From: an uncultured Verrucomicrobiota bacterium
GTDB taxonomy: Bacteria > Verrucomicrobiota > Verrucomicrobiia > Chthoniobacterales > SZAS-18
DNA length: 9,451 nucleotides
Assembly: GCA_937873255.1 (NCBI GenBank)
Contig: CALMVM010000057.1
Location: 1-9,451, forward strand
Reading direction: 5' to 3'
Part shown: positions 1 to 6,306 of the stretch, one piece after another
Position numbering within the stretch: the first letter of the stretch is position 1
Layout of the letters: every line of letters starts with the position of its first letter
Notes under the pieces: generated by a model
Databases searched by the model: none
Seen by the model: the letters and a program-made list of their open reading frames with translations, nothing else
Told to the model about the DNA's origin: nothing
Made by a program: the position numbers and the translations under genes

Positions 1-1092
1 GCGCTAGCCCTGGCCCTAGCGGAAATCGCCGTGGGCACGGCTAACATCACGATCAACCACTACAAGGCGGAGCTGTCGAAGACGCCCGAAGGCAAGACCT
101 TCCTGCGAGCCTGGGAAGTGGTGAACATCCTCTTCGCCCTGCACGGCGGCTACAAGGTTCTCCGTTCCGTCCCGGGCACGGTGCGCGCGCTGCGGGAAGC
201 CTACCAGGGGCTCCGCGCGGCCCGCGCCGCCCTTGATCCCGTCGCGTTGGCGAAGGTGGACGAGGAGATGGCGCGGCTGATGCGCGAGATCAACGAAGCG
301 GAAAAGGCGATGGCCGAGGAAGGACCGGCCGGGACGGCGGTACCCGCCAAGCCGAAGATGGCCCCACCGTCCGACCCTTACGATGTCCCGGCCTGGAAGG
401 AGTATTACCGGCAGAACCCCGAAGCCCCGCGTTCCGTCGGCGCGGCGGCGGCCAACGATCCCACGCTGACCCCGATGGAGCCGATCCCGGCCCCGGCTCC
501 CGTGCGAGGCGCGCCACAACACGTCGTCTTCGATCAGGCGACCATCGACGATCTCGTCGAGGTATGGAGGCGCAAGATCGCCAACGAACCCGAAAACGCC
601 GCCCGCTACGAGGGATACATCAAAAACCTCCTCGAGAAGAGGAGCGTGTTGAGCAAGGACCCGAAGTTTCTCGGCCGGCAATCGGAAACGGAAATACAGG
701 CGATGTACAGCTCTACCCAGAAGCGGGTAAGGGTCACCAAGTTCGGGGGCGACAAGAGAAAGTACTCGATTCCAGATTTTACTCCGAATTCGGATTGGGC
801 CGGCGAAGGGAAGAATTGGAACGTCGAGTTTCCGACCGACGCGGAAATGGAAGCGTCGAAGGCGGGACGCCCGGTCAAGAAATTGCAGGATCTGGCCGTG
901 CAGGTCGCGGAGCGCCGGGAGATCTACGGCAACCGGCAGACGGTGGTGATCGACATCCGGGGTCAATGGTCCGTGGGGGATGTCAGCCCCGAGGTCGCCG
1001 CGAAACACCTCGCCTACATCAACGCGCTCGGCAAAGTCGTCGCCGACGCGACCGGATTGCCCATCGAGAACATCCAGGTCATCACATGGTAG
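1..1092 (+). CDS. C-terminal part of a polymorphic/TcC-like toxin with candidate PD-(D/E)XK nuclease tip (5' end outside window)
   Basis: The reading frame is open from base 1 to the TAG at 1090-1092, so the GTG at 31 need not be the start; this is most likely the last 363 residues of a longer protein. Numbering from base 1, residues 1-60 are hydrophobic and helical, with a TPEGKTF..AWEVVN stretch that resembles the pre-toxin segment of secreted polymorphic toxins. Residues 60-108 are charged helix and 109-172 are a Pro/Ala-rich linker. Residues 173-363 form a compact C-terminal domain. In it, IPDF (D259), EGKN (E269, K271) and a following Q/D-containing helix (Q296, D297) match the order of a PD-(D/E)XK restriction-like nuclease, which would make it a DNA- or RNA-cutting effector. 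The visible length fits the variable tip of a TcC or Rhs protein, and the neighbouring TcA genes favour that, but no Rhs core is visible. Base composition falls around 601-840. No immunity gene follows. The toxin nature is likely; the nuclease fold is an inference from motif order only. Confidence 0.6.
   Translation, partial: ALALALAEIAVGTANITINHYKAELSKTPEGKTFLRAWEVVNILFALHGGYKVLRSVPGTVRALREAYQGLRAARAALDPVALAKVDEEMARLMREINEAEKAMAEEGPAGTAVPAKPKMAPPSDPYDVPAWKEYYRQNPEAPRSVGAAAANDPTLTPMEPIPAPAPVRGAPQHVVFDQATIDDLVEVWRRKIANEPENAARYEGYIKNLLEKRSVLSKDPKFLGRQSETEIQAMYSSTQKRVRVTKFGGDKRKYSIPDFTPNSDWAGEGKNWNVEFPTDAEMEASKAGRPVKKLQDLAVQVAERREIYGNRQTVVIDIRGQWSVGDVSPEVAAKHLAYINALGKVVADATGLPIENIQVITW
1082..1092. 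other. Convergent 3' overlap of the toxin gene and the flavoenzyme gene
   Basis: The plus-strand TAG (1090-1092) lies inside the last codons of the minus-strand gene, whose TGA reads at 1082-1084. The two genes therefore share 11 bases end to end, leaving no room for a spacer, a terminator outside coding sequence, or an immunity gene between them. Confidence 0.85.
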
Positions 1093-2986
1093 CGTCCTGA
1101 CGCGTGGCGTCGGCTCCCGTCATCGACGCCGTGAACCGCCCCAGCATCGCCGCGAAGGCCACCGGCGGCAGGACCGCGTCGCCGGTCACGAACGCGTGGT
1201 CCGCCCGTTGCGTCTCGACGGCTGCCACGCGTGATTTCGCCAGGGTGAACCGCATCGCAAACGGTGGGGAGACGGCGGGCCGCCCCGCCACCTCGCCCTG
1301 CCATTGCGCGTCCAGTACCCAGCGGTTGTCCGCGCCGCGCAACGCGCCGGGCACGAGTTCGAGCTTCGCCACGCGGCGGCAGGCGAGCAGCGACGACACC
1401 CACGCATTCCACTGGGCCGCGCCCCGCAGGGAAAAACGGTCGATCCGCACCTCCACGTCCCCGGCGACCGACCGCACGGAATCCTCCACCTTGCGCCGAC
1501 CGGAGAAGGTTTCGACCAGGCCCAGGATCGCCGCCGGTCCGCGCAACGCCGCCGGCCGGCGCAGCACGGGGACGCTCGTCCTGTCACCCAGCCACGGGTC
1601 ATTCATCTGAACCGGCGCGAACAACCGGGTGGCCTGCGCGCCGGGCGGGGCCGAGTCCACCCGCCAGGAACCCGCCAGACGCCGGTCGCCGGCGGAGAGC
1701 CGCGTCAGCGCCCCGGCCCCGGCTAATTCCGCCGGGGCGTCCCCAAGGTCGAGATATCCGGCGAGCCTCGCCGCGTTGCCTGCCGCCATCGCTCCCGCGC
1801 GCCGCCGCAAGTCCTCCGCCGTCACCCGCCGGGGATCGTCGCCGGTCAGCCAATCCAGCCCCGCGTGGCTGTCGGCGACCCGGTCGATGTAGCGTTGGTA
1901 AACGAGCGATAGCTCCCGTGGCGACCGCAGGATGTCCGGCGCGAGCCGCGCCGCCACGAGGCCCGACGCGACGGCGCCGGCCAGCGGGAACCAGACGTGG
2001 CAGGCGCTCGGTCCGGCCAGCAGCCAGTTGCGCCCGTAGCATCGTTCGTGCAGGTAGTGCGTGTAACGCAGGTCCACCGGCGCTCCCCGCCGCGCGAACG
2101 TCACCCGCGCACCGACTCCCCGGCCCGCGTAGGCTTTGTCCACCCAGTCGAGCAGCAGCGCGGGATTGGCGCGGGTCTTCGCCGGATCGACGCTCACGCC
2201 CACCGAAACGTAATCGCCCAGCGGGATGCGCCACGCCAGCCCGTCGGCCGCCCCGGCGCGCGCCTCCAGACGCAGGAGCGCCGTCGTCCGCTGCCACGGC
2301 TCCGACTGGTCCGCCGTCCCCTTGCCGGAAGGGCGGTAATGCGCGAAGACCACCCGTTGCGCGCCGCCGAGCTGGCGGCAGCCCACCCCGAGTTTTCTTG
2401 CCACGAACCGCAACTGGTTCGTGGCGTCGAAGACGTAGGTGGACGCGAGCCGCCGGCCCCCGGCCAATCTCACGGCGTTGATCCGGTCCGCGACGGGATC
2501 GTAGTCGAGCGCGGTGGCACGGCCGTCGAGGTGCAGACAATGTTCGTCGGCGACGACCGACTCGAAAAGCGCGCGGTCCAGTCCCAGACGATCCACGTGC
2601 AACAGCCGGACGGCTGCGGGATCGCCGATCAACCGGTGATAAACAGGAGCCGCCGCGTACTGCACGAAGTCGAACCCCAGCGCGTGGTCGCCGAAGAACA
2701 ACGCCTGCCGCTGCTTGGGAAAGAAATAGCGGGCGAGGTCGGGAAATTGACGCGCGATTTCCAGACTGCCTTCGGCGTTGAGGGATTCGCCGAGGCGCGG
2801 AGTTTCCGTGGGCGGCTCGCCCACGAGGAAATGGACGATGCCGGCGGAGGAAAGCGCCCGGCTGATGGCCATGCCGGTCAGCCCCGCTCCGAGGATGACA
2901 GGACGCGCCGCCGAGGGGTCCGGTGAGGAGGATTTCAATCGCATGGGTGTGCCGTGGAGTGGGAGGCCCGCGTGGTCAGAGCGCAT
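1082..2986 (-). CDS. FAD-dependent monooxygenase/tryptophan-halogenase-like protein with probable NTF2-like C-terminal domain
   Basis: 634 residues from the ATG at 2984-2986. An ATG at 2942-2944 (residue 15) is an equally good start; neither has a clear Shine-Dalgarno, and residues 1-14 do not look conserved. An N-terminal Rossmann FAD site is seen as GAGLTG (33-38), followed by RLGESL (64-69), a hallmark of flavin-dependent halogenases and relatives. AWRIPL (251-256), followed by SVGVSVD, matches the second half of the halogenase WxWxIP motif, with the first Trp replaced by Leu. K91 lies roughly where halogenases have their catalytic Lys, but this needs an alignment. Two FAD-site motifs are altered: DATN (187-190) where DASG is usual, and GPSA (325-328) where GDAA is usual. 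Residues about 485-622 look like an NTF2/SnoaL-type alpha+beta domain (VEVRIDRFSLRG, NAWVSSLL, WVLDAQWQG). The first codons overlap the TcA stop by 11 bases, so it is probably translated with TcA. Substrate unknown; it could oxidise or halogenate a small molecule, modify the toxin, or be a catalytically weak relative. Confidence 0.8.
   Translation of the reverse strand: MRSDHAGLPLHGTPMRLKSSSPDPSAARPVILGAGLTGMAISRALSSAGIVHFLVGEPPTETPRLGESLNAEGSLEIARQFPDLARYFFPKQRQALFFGDHALGFDFVQYAAAPVYHRLIGDPAAVRLLHVDRLGLDRALFESVVADEHCLHLDGRATALDYDPVADRINAVRLAGGRRLASTYVFDATNQLRFVARKLGVGCRQLGGAQRVVFAHYRPSGKGTADQSEPWQRTTALLRLEARAGAADGLAWRIPLGDYVSVGVSVDPAKTRANPALLLDWVDKAYAGRGVGARVTFARRGAPVDLRYTHYLHERCYGRNWLLAGPSACHVWFPLAGAVASGLVAARLAPDILRSPRELSLVYQRYIDRVADSHAGLDWLTGDDPRRVTAEDLRRRAGAMAAGNAARLAGYLDLGDAPAELAGAGALTRLSAGDRRLAGSWRVDSAPPGAQATRLFAPVQMNDPWLGDRTSVPVLRRPAALRGPAAILGLVETFSGRRKVEDSVRSVAGDVEVRIDRFSLRGAAQWNAWVSSLLACRRVAKLELVPGALRGADNRWVLDAQWQGEVAGRPAVSPPFAMRFTLAKSRVAAVETQRADHAFVTGDAVLPPVAFAAMLGRFTASMTGADATRQDATM
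2976..2986 (-). promoter_or_regulatory. Start/stop overlap coupling the TcA C-terminal chain to the flavoenzyme gene
   Basis: On the minus strand the sequence ATGCGCTCTGA holds the possible ATG of the flavoenzyme (2984-2986) and the TGA of TcA (2976-2978) in different frames. No good Shine-Dalgarno precedes the ATG, so initiation would depend on ribosomes that have just ended TcA. If the second ATG (2942-2944) is used instead, the gap is 31 bases and coupling is weaker. Confidence 0.45.
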
Positions 2987-5900
2987 AGCGAACGATCAGG
3001 AACACCTGCGCGTCCGCCGCGCGCGTCAGCACTCCGCCGTCCTCCGTCGCGTTGACGGCGAAGGCCCGCTTGCCCGCGTCGTTCAGGTCGGCGGTGGCCG
3101 CGTCCCACGCCGCCGGGTCGCCCAGCGCGCGGTGGACCGGCGGGCGGTTGCCGTCGAGCGCGTACAGGTCGACGCCAGTGACAGTGATGGCTTTGTCGCG
3201 CGTGAAGTACGGGAAATGATCCCGGCGGATCACGGCCGAGAGATTCGACGGGGCCGCGCCGTTGACGAACGCCGCCCATTCGCTGGGGAATTCGTAGCGC
3301 AGATGGAAGAGCAGCGCGAGGCCGGCCTCGCCCGCCGGCTGCAACGCGGCGTCCAGCGACGCCACCACCTTCGCGGCGTCCACCCCCTGGCGCGCGGTGT
3401 AGCGGACGTGCAGGATCACGTCGGAGACCGTCGCGTGGTCGAACGCCGGATAGTTCGTCGGCAACTCCAGCTTCCAGGTGCTCACGGCTCCGGCCCCCTC
3501 GAACGGCAGGAACCGCTCGTCGTGCAGGTTGGTCTCGAAGGTCCCGCCATCGTAGTTCGCGCCGCTGGTGACGACGGATTGCACCGCCCCGGCGTAGTCC
3601 ACGAAGCGGTCGTCCTCCGCGCCCTGCCGCGCGTAGTCGTCGGCGGCGAGCGGGGACTTGCGCAGGCTGCTGCCGAGCAGGGAGAGCGTGCAATAAACGC
3701 CCGTGTAGGGGCCGACGACCGACGGGACCGAAAGCGCCACCGTCCTGATGCGGCGCAGGTAATGTCCGGGGCAATCCATGTCGTAGAGCCATTCGGGGAT
3801 CGTCAACCGGCACGTTCCAACCGTCTTGAGCATGAGCAAGGAGAGCGGGTCGAGCTGGCGTAGCGAGACGTGTTTCGTCAGTTCCAATTCGCGCCGGTTG
3901 CAATCGTGGTAGGTCATCTCCATCCGCTTGACATCGAGATAGAGCGCCTCGCCGCAGAGCAGACCCTTGCGCCCGCCGTCCCAGCCGCCGGGTTTTACCA
4001 GGTCCTGCGAGTCCAGTTCGGGGCGCAGGAGTTCCTGTTTCATCGCCCGCTCCGCCCGGCGCGCCGTGTCGAAGGCGAAACGGTAGTACTCCTGGTAGAG
4101 CCGGAAGGACTCGCCCTGCATCCAGAGATAAAGGTCCTCGTTGGTGAACTTGCCCTGCAGGAGGAAATCGTTGACCTCCTGCGCGTCGGCGACCTCCTGC
4201 CGGGCGTTGAGATACTCGCGGTGCGCGGTCTGCTCGGCGAGGAGTGAATTCAGGATGCTGCGCCCGACCTGCATTATTTCGTGCGCGGCGAGGTTGTGTT
4301 GGAACACCCACTCGTCGGCGCGGCGTTCGTACCCGGCGGCCCGGCCCGCCATGCCCGCCTGCTCCTGTTCCCAGGTGGCCGCGATCTCGGCCGCGTCGCC
4401 CAGGAATTTGGCCGCCGCCGAGAGCACCTTGCCGCCGGTCACTTCGGAACTCATGCCGATGCCCCAGAAGTGCGCGTCGATGTTGACGGTGGGCACGGGA
4501 GTCAGGGACGCCGCAAGGAGGTTGGCCGCCCCCGCCGCCAAATGCAGGTCCCTGGCCCGGGGCAGGAGCCTGTTGAGTTCATTGTCCTCGTTCGCGTTGA
4601 GATACAGCCGCCCCGCGCCGGATGCCCCGACTTGCTGCGAGGGCGACGCGTTCCCGGCCAGCTTCAGGTCGGCCAGCTTTTGCAGCGTGAGCTTCCGGTC
4701 GTACTGCCCGACCAACGCGGCGTAGGCGTCGTCGAAATTCTCCTCGGTCAGTTCGGTGCGGTCCAGCGCGAGGTCGTCCGGCGCTTCCGGGTCGGCCGGC
4801 AGTCCCAGCAGACGCTGGTAGTAGCGCAGCCGCTCCAGCGCCGCCGCGCGGCCGGTCAGCAGCGAGGCGGTGGCTTCCTGCGCGGACTTCCATTGCAGGA
4901 AACGCACCTCCTGCGACATCGCCTGGATGCGGACCTCGTGACGCTGACGCATCAGGGCGAGGTGTTCGGCGTCGTTTTTTTCCAGCGCGGAGAGCAGCGT
5001 GCCGCCGAGCGCGCGCAGTTCGCCGCAGAGTTCCAGCGCCTTCTCGATCAAGGTCAGGCTGCGGACGGGGCCGACGGGTTGGTTCGAGCCGCCGGCCATG
5101 CTCTCGACATACATCCTCGCAGCCGCCGCCCTGACCAGCAGGCCGGGGTCCAGCGGCGGGTCGAACAACGCCAGCGGACGGACGCCCCCTGCGATGTCCA
5201 TGCAATGGCGAATCTTGAAGAGCCGGTCCGCCCCGGTGTCCCAATAGGCCAGCAGCTTGTCGTTGCGCGGGAGGCAAAAATACAGGGTGCGCCCGATGCC
5301 GAAGAGCGCATCGGCATCCCCGCCGTTGCCGGCGGCGTCCGCACCGGAATCCGGCGCGGCGAGGTTGAACGGAAACTGTCCTTCCAGGTCCACGAGCGCG
5401 TCGCCGACGGGACCCAGCCCGGCCTGCTTGAGTTGCGCGAAGGTCCGGGCCTTGACCCTGCCGAGGGTCGGGACCTGCTGCGGGCGCTCGCCGAGGACGT
5501 TGGACGCCAGGACATAGATCTGCGTGGCCTCGTTGATGGACTCCACGGTGTCCTGCCGGAAAAGCTGGTCGCCCCAGGCGATGAGATTATCCAGATACTT
5601 CATCACCACGCTGTACTGGTAGGCCACCGGCCGCGTGCGCGCGACCGCGTGGGGCTGGAACGGCGCGCGGCGGATCGCGTCGTAGCCATTCATGATCTCG
5701 TCCTGGCGCGACTGGCCGTCGGGCGGCAGGTCCGCGCGCGGGGTGCTGAGCGTGCGAAGGATGTCCTCGACACGCCCGCCACCGTCCTCCCGGCGGAAGG
5801 CGAGGAACTTCCAGAACGGCCGGGGCGGGTCGCCGTCCGGGTCGGTCCAGGCGGGATCGAAGATGTAGTGGAACCAGCGTTGCGCCTCGGCGAAGCGTCC

Positions 5901-6296
5901 GTTTTTGCTCAGATGCACGGCCACCGTCAGCGGGATGTGGAAAAACAATTCCCAGTTGTAGGCCGCGTAGGCACCGCCCCCGGCGGTCTCGATTTCCTTC
6001 GGGAAGGATTCTACCCGCACGAGCCTGCCCTGGCGCGGCTGGTAGAAGAGACGGAAGAAATCGTGCGCGGGATCGCTCTGCGGGTCGGCTGTTTTCAGGC
6101 TTTCCTGCCACGCGGGATCGAACATCCCGGCGAGGGAATCCTGGTTCAGCCTGGCGATCAGTTCTCCGACGAAGGGATGGAAAAAATTCCGGAACGTGTA
6201 AGTGAACTGCGTGTCCGCGCGGTTCCACGTCAGGATCGCTCCGAGGTCTGCCGTCAGACGGTCATGGAAGCCGATGGCGTCGTTGAAGTTTTCCAT
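2976..6296 (-). CDS. Tc toxin TcA subunit, C-terminal chain (pore-forming channel and TcB-binding domain)
   Basis: 1106 residues from the ATG at 6294-6296, chosen because it has an AAGGAG four bases upstream and because residues before it in the longer frame are Arg/Gly-rich non-coding translation. It is the C-terminal half of a TcA, the pentameric subunit that binds target cells and drives a translocation channel through the membrane. Early residues carry FFHPFVGELIARLNQDSL, then YNWELFFHIPLTVAVHL and RWFHYIFDPAW, all typical of the TcA helical shell. CLPRNDKLLAYWDTGADRLF and KIRHCMDIAGG follow. Around residues 395-415 lies the SNQPVGP stretch, where single-chain TcAs have their shell-to-channel link. 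Residues about 579-669 are the Ala/Gly-rich hairpin that forms the membrane-entering end of the channel. ADEWVFQHNLAAHEI and FTNEDLYLWMQGE lead into the C-terminal TcB-binding domain (about 670-990), with IRTVALSVPSVVGPYTGV and DERFLPFEGAG. A further roughly 115 residues follow. It must pair with the chain encoded just upstream to make a whole TcA. Family assignment is very secure. Confidence 0.95.
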   Translation of the reverse strand: MENFNDAIGFHDRLTADLGAILTWNRADTQFTYTFRNFFHPFVGELIARLNQDSLAGMFDPAWQESLKTADPQSDPAHDFFRLFYQPRQGRLVRVESFPKEIETAGGGAYAAYNWELFFHIPLTVAVHLSKNGRFAEAQRWFHYIFDPAWTDPDGDPPRPFWKFLAFRREDGGGRVEDILRTLSTPRADLPPDGQSRQDEIMNGYDAIRRAPFQPHAVARTRPVAYQYSVVMKYLDNLIAWGDQLFRQDTVESINEATQIYVLASNVLGERPQQVPTLGRVKARTFAQLKQAGLGPVGDALVDLEGQFPFNLAAPDSGADAAGNGGDADALFGIGRTLYFCLPRNDKLLAYWDTGADRLFKIRHCMDIAGGVRPLALFDPPLDPGLLVRAAAARMYVESMAGGSNQPVGPVRSLTLIEKALELCGELRALGGTLLSALEKNDAEHLALMRQRHEVRIQAMSQEVRFLQWKSAQEATASLLTGRAAALERLRYYQRLLGLPADPEAPDDLALDRTELTEENFDDAYAALVGQYDRKLTLQKLADLKLAGNASPSQQVGASGAGRLYLNANEDNELNRLLPRARDLHLAAGAANLLAASLTPVPTVNIDAHFWGIGMSSEVTGGKVLSAAAKFLGDAAEIAATWEQEQAGMAGRAAGYERRADEWVFQHNLAAHEIMQVGRSILNSLLAEQTAHREYLNARQEVADAQEVNDFLLQGKFTNEDLYLWMQGESFRLYQEYYRFAFDTARRAERAMKQELLRPELDSQDLVKPGGWDGGRKGLLCGEALYLDVKRMEMTYHDCNRRELELTKHVSLRQLDPLSLLMLKTVGTCRLTIPEWLYDMDCPGHYLRRIRTVALSVPSVVGPYTGVYCTLSLLGSSLRKSPLAADDYARQGAEDDRFVDYAGAVQSVVTSGANYDGGTFETNLHDERFLPFEGAGAVSTWKLELPTNYPAFDHATVSDVILHVRYTARQGVDAAKVVASLDAALQPAGEAGLALLFHLRYEFPSEWAAFVNGAAPSNLSAVIRRDHFPYFTRDKAITVTGVDLYALDGNRPPVHRALGDPAAWDAATADLNDAGKRAFAVNATEDGGVLTRAADAQVFLIVRYAL

Positions 6297-6300
6297 GGTG

Positions 6301-6306
6301 CTCCTT
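6301..6306 (-). promoter_or_regulatory. Strong Shine-Dalgarno (AAGGAG) for the second TcA chain, overlapping the stop of the first
   Basis: On the minus strand the sequence reads AAATAAGGAGCACCATG. The TAA ends the first TcA chain (6305-6307) and its last two bases begin the AAGGAG, which sits four bases from the ATG at 6294-6296. This decides the start of the second chain and shows that the two-chain TcA is a genuine arrangement, since a sequencing error or a chance stop would not bring its own well-placed ribosome binding site. Ribosomes finishing chain one can restart on chain two, which would help keep the two halves near equal amounts. Confidence 0.9.

Noticed and set aside
16..1008. Minus-strand open frame of 330 codons opposite the toxin gene
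   Set aside because: Arg/Gly/Leu-rich shadow product; the plus strand has the domain-like sequence and the composition change expected of a toxin tip.
1106..1130. Inverted repeat GGCGTCG/CGACGCC with an 11-base loop just after the toxin stop, as a terminator
   Set aside because: The 7-bp stem is perfect but no T-run follows on either strand, it lies inside the flavoenzyme coding end, and such repeats are common in G+C-rich DNA.
1264..2481. Plus-strand open frame of 405 codons antisense to the flavoenzyme
   Set aside because: Pro/Arg/Ala low-complexity product, no ribosome binding site of note, and the opposite strand has clear FAD motifs.
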